A DNA stretch of 64,000 bases from Halicephalobus mephisto. Taxonomy: Eukaryota > Nematoda > Chromadorea > Rhabditida > Panagrolaimidae. Positions 47,325-56,955 of this stretch are shown here, piece after piece. Each line of letters begins with the position of its first letter. Within the stretch, counting starts at the first letter, position 1. The stretch is taken from the NCBI GenBank assembly GCA_009193035.1, contig SWDT01000166.1:100574-164573 (forward strand), read 5' to 3'. Below the pieces are notes generated by a model. It ran no database searches. It was not told the DNA's origin and worked only from the letters and a program-made list of their open reading frames with translations. A program made the translations under genes and the position numbers.

Positions 47325-47734
47325 ATGGCCAAGTCGAAGAACGCTTCTAATCATCATCAGAGTGAGTTTTTTTGCATTTCCCCAGTTTTTCTTGCTCTGT
47401 TGGAGCTGAAATTCATTGACTAAGTTAAGAGTTTCATTTTGAATTCCCTAGTATTCAATCCTAAACAGTAGTGTGTTATGTTTGGATGGGAAATTTAACG
47501 TATTTCTGTTATCTGCTCAAAGTTCTTGATTTTAATTAGTTTTTACTGATGTTCCTCATATATGAACTTTCTAATTCTCGCTTTTCAGACCGCAAGGACC
47601 ATCGTAATGGTATCCACAAGCCACGTAAGCAGCGTTACGTCTCAATGAAGGGTGTCGATCCTAAGTTCTTGAGAAACTTGCGTTTTGCCAAGAAGCACAA
47701 CAAGAAGAACAGCCCGAAGCATGCTCAAGCATAA
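47325..47734 (+). CDS. rpl-29: 60S ribosomal protein L29 (eL29)
   Basis: Structural protein of the large ribosomal subunit. Exons 47325-47361 and 47589-47734 (phase 1) give 60 residues, as in other nematodes. The product is strongly basic and carries the diagnostic [20 protein letters not shown] start and [20 protein letters not shown] middle. A TTTTTAG at 47283-47289 upstream of the ATG is a likely SL1 acceptor. The small first exon and short intron are typical for ribosomal protein genes. Confidence 0.95.
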
Positions 47735-47887
47735 ATGGCTTTGGTTTGACTCTTGCTTGGTTTTTGTTTTATTGTTGAAATTATGAAAAGTAATTTGTAT
47801 CTATTTTTGGAAATCAAGTAGTATATTTGGTCAGCGGTTCATCTGGCCAGAGGGCTTGGGATTTTTAGATTTGCTCATTTGACAGAT

Positions 47888-49646
47888 ATGGCTTGGTTGC
47901 TCTATTTATTCGTGTTTATTTTACTCTCTACTACCCATGGTCAACGAACTTGCGACGATTACAAAGATTGTTCAACATGTACTGGAGCCACTGATTGTAC
48001 CGGAGGTGGGTGTACTTGGTGTGCCAGTTCCAGCACCTGTGTCCAGTTCCTTCTGAATCTCTGTCCGTTGAGTTCGAGGGTTAACGTCCCTTACAACTGT
48101 CCGAGACCGATGCCAGATGGAGTCGAAAACAACTACGATGACACTTTTGCAAGGACAAATTTGACGAATTTGCTTTGTGGGTCCAATGAAGGCAACAGTA
48201 ACGCCACTCAAGACGCCTTGAGGAAGGTCTATCCGAGCATTGTTGTCCCTGGGTACTACTCGGTAGATTGTTTGGAGGATAATGCGCTTAGTCTTTTTGG
48301 ATATGGAAAGAAGTCCTCAGTAAGTATTTTTAGAGAATTTAACTGGGTTTAGAATGATCTTTTCCGAGAGATTTATGTAAATTTTACAGTTCAAACGTAA
48401 TTTAAAAAAGAGTGATATACTGTGGTTACTTGTTGGATAGCGAGCAAAAAGACGTATTTGAGTCTATGGAGTGACAATTTACAATCTTTCATATATAATA
48501 AAACAACAATATAACAGTGTAAACCCTGTAGGATTACGGTAGTCGTGCTGAGACCACCTGATCAGGGAGCGCTTTCTAAAGTCCTAAAATATGATTTTTT
48601 CGGAATTCCCATACAAAGGAGCAAAATTTATGGAAATAAAAACCTGCAAATGTTATCTTAACGCGAAAAATCCAAATTTCGAATTCGAACTCTGACTTGG
48701 ATATTACAAGACATTGTGTTTCATATATCCAAGTTTACTGTCAGAATTCAAAGTCGAAATTCCGATTTTTCGTGTTAAGAAACATTTGTAAATTTTTTTA
48801 TTTTAAAAATATGTTTTAAATTGATAGTTGAACTTTAGCTAGATTTTTAAAATTCAAACATGACTCATAAGTTTTGTCTTAACGCGAAAAATCCAAATTT
48901 CGACTTCGAACTCTGACAGTCAATTTGGATAAAACGGAACGCTGATTTCAGAAATGTTCTGCTTACGTGGCTATCTATTATCCTGAAAACGTTATTTTTC
49001 TCGTTTTTTCGACAACTGCGGATCCTACAACAGTATCTGCCAACTTAGGAAATCCGCTTTCTTTTCCGACTTTGGTTCCTTCTCCTGCCGAAACCGGAAG
49101 AGTCTACAGTATTTTCAGTGAAATTTTCTCTAAAATCTGGCAAACCGGATTAGCTAACGATTACCGTACTCTATTATCTGCTGTTCCTGGTTACAAAACG
49201 ATAATCCTGGGGTACTCTGTGGGGGGCGGGGTGGCTTCTATTGCTGCTGACGTCATTTCTAAGAGATTTCTAGAAGCTCCTCGGAAATTAAAATTATTCA
49301 CTTTCGCCAGTCCAAGGGTAGGGGATCTGGATTACGTCATGAATCACGAACAAATGGTAAGTAATTACTTAACATTTACTTTTTAAGTTTATTTCTTTAG
49401 ATTTCATCGACTTTCCGAGTCATCAACCAACTCGATCCCCTGCCCCTCATCCCCCCGAGGGATTTCAACATCGACCCTCCTTTCCACTACAGATATGAAG
49501 TCTGGTACAAGTCAGGGACTGAAACAAAGGACTTCACTGTCTTCCACATGGCCGAGGATCCTTCCGGAAGAATCTCCAATTTTCTGTCTAGCAATAACGA
49601 TGGTGTGAATTATTTTGGGAGAAATTTACTCACTTGTAGACTGTAG
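47888..49646 (+). CDS. Class 3 lipase-like secreted protein, probable pseudoenzyme
   Basis: Exons 47888-48319, 48952-49356 and 49401-49646, all phase 0, give 360 residues. Signal peptide about 1-18 (MAWLLYLFVFILLSTTHG). A cysteine-rich module follows (CDDYKDCSTCTGATDC...CTWCASSSTC), then an alpha/beta-hydrolase lipase class 3 domain. The nucleophile elbow is GYSVGGG (Ser233), where GHSLGG is usual. The Asp is in NQLDPLPLIPP (Asp291). The C-terminal position normally held by the catalytic His (a D-H-x-x-Y-F pattern) reads D-G-V-N-Y-F, so Gly347 replaces it, and hydrolysis is doubtful. Intron 1 contains an inverted repeat. The 3' end faces RPN11, 26 bp between stops. Confidence 0.85.
48656..48935. 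repeat. Foldback repeat in lipase intron 1
   Basis: A left arm at 48656-48705 (TTAACGCGAAAAATCCAAAT ... CTCTGACTTGGATAT) and a right arm at 48724-48780 (ATATCCAAG ... CCGATTTTTCGTGTTAAG) are complementary over ~50 bp with a small loop. A third, left-type arm is at 48880-48930, just before the exon 2 acceptor. Related sequence lies near 46420-46475. Confidence 0.65.
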
Positions 49647-49672
49647 TTTTCCAACTTTACATCAGGGATAAA

Positions 49673-50958
49673 TTAATGAAAGACCTCAGTATTCGTTATT
49701 CCACCAAGAGTCTGGACAATGTTCTGGTTGATAAGTTCTCGCGATAGATCCTCCATTCTTCTCTTAGGATCTAGTTTGCCTACTTTTCTGAGTTCAATTT
49801 CCTTCTCAGAGAAGTTCTGCTTCGTGACAATCTCCTTGGCGTAGAGTTTTGCAATTTCCTTGAGTTCCAGAATGTAGGTTTCGTTCTTATTTATGGCTTT
49901 GTAGACAGTAGTATGGAGTCCAACATCCAAGGCGTGCTTTTTGAGACATTGCAGCATATTCTGTTCCCTGATTCCGAGGCAATAGGAAATTGAGAGGGAG
50001 TAGTAACGAGTCCCGAAACCATGAGCAACGGCAATGAGAGTAGGACGAGCCAGGTGGCCTAAAAAGAACATATGTCGAGATCTATCAAGAGGTCGGCTTC
50101 AAAATCAAAGTCAAATCGAATTTCCGTGCAACTGAATAGGTCGATTTGTCCGAATGTTGCGAACAATCTGCAGATTTTACTTTGACTTTGGAATCTTTGC
50201 AAATGTGACTATAAAAATGCCGATTAATTTGCCTAAACATTGCGGGCAAGTTGCAGATTTTGCTTTAATTCTGACGCCGACTTCTTTAGACTTTGGCAAT
50301 GAGTTGTTTGTCTGTAGAAAAACCCATAACTTACCTAAATTCGAAGTTGTTTCTCTCGGTTCAGCAGTCGGGGTGAACAGTGGTCTTCCTAGATATATGG
50401 AGGTAATGGACCTGAAGGCATCAATAACCACTTTTCCTTTGACACTTTTAATGGGATCTATGACGACAGCGACGGCTCTGGGATTCAAAGTTTCGAAACT
50501 TTGTTGAGTGGTTATGTCGACACTTGAGAGCCAGCATCCGAATCCGGGATGAGAGTGGTACCATCCGACGATTATTTCAGAACGACCTGTGATTTTGAGC
50601 ATGTTTGACATTTTTTCTTGGAAAACTGGGTCGACGGCTTCAACGGAGACTCCAGTTCCTGTCTGCGGCATAGCGAAGACATCAACGACGTTGATAGTGT
50701 AGTCGTCAACGAATTCCCCCAACATCAGACCCATGACTTCCATCGAGACTCCAGAACGAGCATGACGGATCATCTTCAGCAGAGCAAGGGAAGAAATGTG
50801 GATAGTTTCAGAAGTATCCGGATGGGATGGGTTGTCTCGAACAACAGCGGATCTCACTACACCGAGCTGGAATAGGTGGGAAATTGAATTACAAAAATGG
50901 ATAAAAAAGTAAAAATAAATAGAAAACTTACGTTATTGAGAACCGACAGCACTTCCAT
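49673..50958 (-). CDS. rpn-11: 26S proteasome lid deubiquitinase RPN11/PSMD14-like
   Basis: JAMM/MPN+ zinc metalloprotease that removes ubiquitin chains from proteasome substrates. Exons 50932-50958 (MEVLSVLNN), 50335-50866 and 49673-50058 (phases 0 and 1) give 314 residues, the normal length. The catalytic set is complete: Glu52 in [12 protein letters not shown], and His113, His115 and Asp126 in [17 protein letters not shown]. The insert-2 region and C-terminal helices are recognisable ([40 protein letters not shown]), but the N-terminus and the region around [14 protein letters not shown] are diverged from the usually highly conserved RPN11. It may be the sole fast-evolving orthologue or a paralogue. 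The 5' exon was placed from splice sites; earlier starts are not open. Confidence 0.88.
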
Positions 50959-51085
50959 CGACAGAAGTTTCTTTTCAATTGTTGAAAATAAGACGTATCC
51001 TGATTTTCATAGTAGAGTAACTGGTTATGCAAATTTCTATCCCGCAATCATTCATCTTGAAGTACTAATCAAGTTCCAGAAATGA

Positions 51086-51489
51086 CAACTTCCATTCAAT
51101 TCTAAAATTAAGTTGAAAAATAAAGAAATTACGGACGAAAAAGTAAAATTCCACGCTTTGCAAGTAATTTCATATATCATTCCACTCCTAAATACGACTT
51201 TAAAGTCATTAATTATAAAATCGTAAAAAATAACATATTAACATTTGATCCTAAAATATAAAATCAATAAAAAAAATGAAATTTCAAGATTGTCAAAAAA
51301 TTCATATATCATTTCACTCCTAAATTCGATCCTAATCCTATTGATGACGAAATAAAACCTAAAAAAGTAAATTTAAAAACAAAAAATTCCACAAAATTAA
51401 ACTTTTCAATATTTTTCTAATTTTTTTGAAGTTGTTTGGAAATTCAGATTTTCGTTTCGAGAACCACTGCCATTCGAAAAAGTTTATTT
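51086..51489. other. Intergenic, 5' of rpn-11
   Basis: A/T-rich with a loose repeat (TTCATATATCATTYCACTCC at about 51169 and 51300). No gene seen. Presumably contains the rpn-11 promoter. Confidence 0.4.
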
Positions 51490-51711
51490 TTATTCGAAGA
51501 TCAATTTTCCTGTTCCATCTGCTTGATCCATTAATCCACCACCAGAATTGTCTTCAATTATTATCTGGGGGTATTTTTTGAGTTTTGTCATTAATCCTCT
51601 CGAGATCCTTCCAATTGCGCAGTCAACAACTGTTTCGTTTTCCTCGTAAAAATTAAACTTACATCTTTCCTTGTCATAGAAAAGATTTTTGATGATTTTA
51701 TTGCTTTTGAT
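51490..51711 (-). CDS. Coding-like fragment, C-terminal end of an unidentified protein
   Basis: A 73-codon open frame without an internal ATG near its start runs from 51711 to TAA at 51490. Its composition is protein-like and higher in GC than the flanks: FYDKERCKFNFYEENETVVD, then AIGRISRGLMTKLKKYPQII and DNSGGGLMDQADGTGKLIFE. A GTAAGT occurs inside it, and no TTTTCAG acceptor precedes it, so exon edges are unclear. It may be the last exon of an undetected gene or a relic. Family not recognised. Confidence 0.35.
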   Translation of the reverse strand: MKSNKIIKNLFYDKERCKFNFYEENETVVDCAIGRISRGLMTKLKKYPQIIIEDNSGGGLMDQADGTGKLIFE

Positions 51712-51769
51712 TCACCGCCAACAGACAAATGTTGTATTTTAGAAAATCATAGTTTAAAAGTAAAAAACT

Positions 51770-52085
51770 ACTTTTTTGTGGAATGGTCCTGACGCGAAAT
51801 TCTTGAACTTGTTAGAAGCTACAGTAGCCTATTTGAGAAATTTAATTTTCTACAGTAATAAATTTATAATTGATTATATGTTATAAAAAACATTTTTTTG
51901 TAAAGTGGTCCTGACGCGAAATTCTAGAACTTGTTAGAAACTACAGCAGCCTATTTGAGAAATTTGATTTTCTACAGTAGTAAATTTATAATTAATTATA
52001 TACTATAAAAAACATTTTTTTGTAAAGTGGTCCTGACGCGAAATTCTAGAACTTGTTAGAAATTACAGTAACTTAAAATTTCGAT
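51770..52085. repeat. 122-bp tandem repeat, three copies
   Basis: GTCCTGACGCGAAATTCT starts at about 51786, 51908 and 52030, exactly 122 bp apart; each copy contains CTTGTTAGAAACTACAG and CTACAGTAGTAAATTTATAA. The GACGCGAAATT motif links it to the dispersed CACGAATT family. Confidence 0.8.
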
Positions 52086-52664
52086 TTTTCTGTATTGATT
52101 ATTTCGTAATTTTATGCGACTTTGGAATTAATTTTTTAGAACTATATTATTTTCCGGAAGACTGAACTTTTTGGATCAGAGTACATGGGGTACATAGCCC
52201 TCTGTCCTTCCCGGAAGATGGGTAATTATAAAAATATAAAAAATTTAAAATTGAAAAAATTTTAAAAATTAAAAAAAACCAGAATCAGCGTTACAGTATC
52301 TCATCCAAAACAAATGACTGTATTTGTAATTAAAAAGTGCTTTTTTATAAAAATAAAATTTCAAAGTTGTTTTAATTTTTCCGGATCTGGTTTTAATTAA
52401 CAATTTCAGCCACTGACCGGTCGTTCTGTGACCGGAGGGCATTTATAAAAAGATTGCAGCTGTCAGGGTCATTTGTCACTCTCGACAAGAAAAGGGCTGT
52501 ACGACAAACACTCCCTCAACGACATTTCCTCCCTTGTTTCGTGACCTTTATAATTTCTTTGTTTTTATATAGGTTTTTGATAGTTGGATTAATTTGATAT
52601 TTCAATTCAGTAAGAAAAATATTAATTTAAAAAGAATTTCGAAATTAAAATAAATCAAAAGGAA

Positions 52665-53090
52665 AGCAACTGCTGCTAGGGAATGAATATCGTTGGAAAG
52701 CATCTGCCGCTGGGGAATGAATATCGTAGGGGATCATCTGCCGTTGGGAAATGTCGTTGGGGAATAGCTGTCGCTAAGGAACAAATATCGTTGGAGAACA
52801 TCTACTGCTAGGGAACAAATATCGTTGTGGATCATCTACCACTAGATAATAACTGCCGCAGGGGATCATCTGCCGCTAGGAAATGTCGTTGGAGAATAAC
52901 TGTCGCTAGGGAAGAAGTATCGTTGGAGAACATCTACTGCTAGGGAATGAATATCGTTGGGGAACATCTGCCGCTGGGGAATAACTGTCGCTAGGGAACA
53001 AATATCGTAAGGAATCATCTACCACTAGATAATAACTGCCGCAGGGGATCATCTGCCGCTGGGGAATGCCACTGGGGATGATCGTTTGCT
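52665..53090. repeat. Complex satellite bounded by a 27-bp direct repeat
   Basis: Short units of the type GGGGAATGAATATCGTTGG, CATCTGCCGCTG and GGAATAACTGTCGCTAGG are shuffled in a ~230-bp higher-order pattern. The block TGTCAGGGTCATTTGTCACT + CTCGACAA stands on both sides (about 52457 and 53092). Confidence 0.75.
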
Positions 53091-53110
53091 TGTCAGGGTC
53101 ATTTGTCACT

Positions 53111-53892
53111 CTCGACAAAAAAGATGTCTTTTCGGTCGGTTTACAATAATGTTTTTGTTTGGTCTGACTTTTTTACGATTCTTTGTCCTGGATTAGATTA
53201 ACCGTAATAAATTAAGAAATATTGGATTCGGTGTAATTGGTGGATTTTATTCGATCCAGATTAAAGTCCGAGAACCGGTTTCAAATATGTTTTATATAAA
53301 ATTTAAATACAGTAGGACGTTTTAGAAATTTTAGAATTTCAAATTTTAAAAAATTTCTGAAATTTTATAGGGATTTTTGGAAAAAATTAATTTCCAAGAT
53401 TTTAAGAATTTTTTAAAATTCGTGTCGAGACAATTTTGTAATAATTTCAATTTTTTTTAGAAAAAATCGAAAATTAAATTTATTTATTTTTTTAGAAAAA
53501 ATCGAAATTAAATTAATTAATTTTTTTAGAAAAGATTGAAAATGCTGCCCCGTTCTCAAATTCTACAACATCCAAGACACAAAAAAAAGTTAAAAATCAT
53601 CCTCGATTGTCATCCGTGCTTTGAGTGAGTTCACTTTTATGATTATTAAACAACTTTCATTGATGTTAGATACTGTTCGAACAGTTACTATCGAGTTCCA
53701 TATAAGAACGATTTCTGATCACATTTTGGAGTCAGGGCTCAGAGAGACAAACAACTGTCATCTTATTCATTACTCTGTTAATTTAAGAAGTAGATTTCCG
53801 AGAATCGGAAAAACTGTCCAGTAGTTTTGAGGACAAGCAAGTTTCAAGAGAAAATGTTTCGACCACTATCAGTAAATAAAAGTGGAAAAAGG
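53111..53892. other. Intergenic, no gene seen
   Basis: A/T-rich. Includes TTAGAAAAAATCGAAATTAA repeated near 53460-53540 and the ATTCGTGTCGAGACAA motif at 53418. Open frames here are short and without recognisable content. Confidence 0.4.
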
Positions 53893-54008
53893 GTAGCAGC
53901 ACTGGGGATTCCGAGGACGTCTCCGATCCAAGTACTAACCCAGCCCTATCGTGTTTAACTGGCCAGATCGAACGGGATGGCGTGTCTTCACAATGGTTTG
54001 ACCGCTAC
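53893..54008 (-). rRNA. 5S rRNA gene, copy 8
   Basis: 116 nt on the minus strand with a CCCTTTTTCC terminator. The shared block ends CCTCTACTTTGGATAGTGAC near 54055. The 3' flank (TTTATTTACTGATAGTGGTC) matches copies 5 and 7. Confidence 0.85.
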
Positions 54009-54699
54009 CCGCATGCCCTCAGGGTCTCTAAACTCCTCTACTTTGGATAGTGACTGAAAATTGGATAAATTAGTCCTTTAAACTACAGTATTGATGATCA
54101 GTAAAACTAATTTCCTGATTACCAAAAAAGATTTCTAATAACAGTCTCGGATAGTGACGAATTTTGCTTAAAATGTCTTTGTAGTCACTATTCTAACGGT
54201 TTTCAGAGTTGAGTTTTTAAATGAAAAATTTAATAATTTCACTGGATTGTGTCTATTATAACAGAAAATAAATTTTCAGTCACTATTCTGAATAGTTTTG
54301 TATCATTTTCGGATGACCGAATGCTACACTTGGATAATGATTAACTTCCTCCTGAGCTTTTCTGTCTTTTTTCCGATACTTAATAAATCAAACTAACTTG
54401 TCTTTCAACCGAAACTCCTCCAACAAATCCCATCATCGAGTCTATTTTTCCTCCATCAATCACCTCTAACATGAACCCTACCTCCCCTCGCAAATATTAC
54501 GGCCATTTTTTGTCCAAGATGACAGACAAATTTCGTTGAGCAACTTTTGGTTTTTAAAAAGGCGACAACTGATCTCAGACATCGAAACATGCTGTTATGA
54601 AAATCAGAAATGGGTCTTTTTTGAGTTGTCTTGAACTTCTAGGACTTGGGGTTTCAGATGCTGATTTCATTTTTCTGTTGAAATTCTGGAAGATGTCGG

Positions 54700-56030
54700 A
54701 AATTTATGAGATTCTAAAAGAATTTAGAAACATTTGTAAAATGTTGAAATTTTCTAGAAAATTTTATGAAATTATGGAAGATTTTAGAGAATTTTATATA
54801 ATTATGGAAGATTTTGGAAGATTTTAGAGAATTGTAGAAAATTATGAAAAATTTTAGAAAATTTTATGAAATTATGAAAAATTTTAGAAAATTTTATGAA
54901 ATTATGAAAAATTTTAGAAAATTTTATAAAATTCTAGGAAAATTCAAAACTTTTTAATAAACTCTAAATGATTTTAGAAACTTTTTCGAAGTTCTAGAAG
55001 AATTTAGAAGCTTCCATGAAATTCTAAGAAACCTAAAACTTTTTAATGAGCTTCGAAATTTTTTAAAAAATTAGATGATTCTAAATTGTTCAAGAATTTC
55101 CACAAAATTCCGTAAAATTTCTATATTTTTGAAGATTTTAGAATATTTTGTGGAATTTTAGAAATTCCGAAATTTATGAAATTTTAGAAAATTTGAAAAT
55201 TATGGAATTTTAGAAAATTTGAAACTTGTATAATTTTGAAAATTCCGAAACTTGTGAAATTTTGAAACTTATGAAATTTTAGAAATTTTGAAACTAGTGG
55301 AATTTTAGAAATTTCGAACTAAATTTTGTTTGAATATGTATTTCTGGCATCTGGCGGGACTTCTGGCCGGCAGACGTCGGTTTTTCTTTTTCGTTGTCCT
55401 AATATTTGAGGTCTGTCTGATTGGGACCTTATTCGAGTGCCCGATAATGAGACTATTCGGTTTAGGTTTTGAGTTTAAAGTTGGAAAAATGTAATTTGTC
55501 CGAATTTCAGTTTGAATTTGATTGTTTTGATGGATTATGACAAATTGAAGAAGAAATTGTGACTTTTGAATTGCCAAAAGTCAAAACATCTTCGAAAATT
55601 TTCGGATTTAGTGAAGGTTTAAAACCTCAAAAATAAAAAAATTAGAAAATAGGGTTAGAAACACAAACATAGCCGCAGGGCAAGTTTTGATAGATCTTGA
55701 TTTTTTTAAAAACTTTTAAAATCGATTTTTTTAAAGAATTTTTAAAATCGATTTTTTTTTTAATTTTTAAAATTAATTTTTTCAACAACTTTTAAATTGA
55801 TTTTTTTAAGAACTTTTATAAAAATTAATTCTTTTAAAAACTTTTAAAATTGATTTTTTTAAAGAATTTTTAAAATTAACTTTTTTAAAAACTTTCATAA
55901 ATAATTTTTTTAAAGAACTTTTAAAATTAATTCTTTTAAAAACTTTTAAAATTGATTTTTTTTAAAGAACTTTTAAAATTAATTCTTTTAAAAACTTTTA
56001 AAATCGATTTTTTGAAAACTAGTTACTGTA
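54700..56030. repeat. Low-complexity A/T arrays
   Basis: 54.77-54.94 kb: four to five copies of a ~29-bp unit (AAAATTTTAGAAAATTTTAT + GAAATTATG). 55.70-56.02 kb: about ten copies of a ~33-bp unit (TTTTTTTAAAGAACTTTTAA + AATT). Between them is degenerate sequence of the same kind and a non-repetitive patch at 55.32-55.60 kb without a supported gene. Confidence 0.65.
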
Positions 56031-56955
56031 GATTTAATAATTAAGAAATAAGTCCTACCATGTCTGGTTAATAAATGCCTAAGGTAACAGGGTAACTGGG
56101 GACTTTTTATAAAAGACAAAAATCCTTTAGGCGATTTTTTAAGATTTTAGAACTAAAAACATAATCCCATTTTTACAGTATCTTTTATGATTTAAAATTT
56201 TTTAAAATAAATTTTTCTAAATTCAAAATGCAAAAATCTTTATTTTTTAGAGGTTTTAGAATTTTATTTAAAAAATTATTTTTTTATGTATAAGTTTTTT
56301 ACAAATGAAGATTTAATCAAATCCTCTTATCTCGAGATCCTCCGCATAATGAAGTGCCATGATCGCCTTTGATTCACTTAAAAAATTCAAATTTCCCTTA
56401 TTTCTGAATTTTTTTAGATTTATATTTTTTCATTTTCTAAATTAATTCTTAAAAAAATTCAAAATTTCTTTTTTTTAAAATTTTTTAGATTCAGATTTTT
56501 TAATTTTTTTTAAATTAATTCTTCAAAAAAATTCAAATTTCCCTTATTTCTGAATTTTTTTAGATTTATATTTTTTAAATTAAAAAAATAGAATATTTTA
56601 CAAAATAAATTTAAAAAACTTTGAGATTTTGAAAAAGTTATTTTTTTAATAAAAATATTTTTTTAGATTTTTAGTATATTTCATAAAAATGAATGATTTG
56701 GACTTAATTTCCGGTAATCTCATTTATCTGGATAAATTTCCATCGTGATCTTTAATTGAGAAAATGCAATAAAAAGTTGTTCATTAACTTGTTCGAAATT
56801 TGCTTCTTCTTTTGTTCCTCTTTTTTGATGACCATTGTTCTGGATCTCGTTGAGCGACAACTGTCCATCAAGTTGAGATCTTGTTGGACAAGAGATCCGT
56901 TGTGTTATTTGGATTTTTTTAAGTTCGAATTAAATTTATTAAGAATTTTAGAGAA
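56031..56955. other. Upstream region of the gamma-glutamyltransferase gene
   Basis: A/T-rich with two copies of AAATTCAAATTTCCCTTATT + TCTGAATTTTTTTAGAT (56.38 and 56.53 kb). The open frame at 56756-56959 runs into the GGT start region in another frame and is not supported as a gene. Promoter elements were not identified. Confidence 0.4.
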
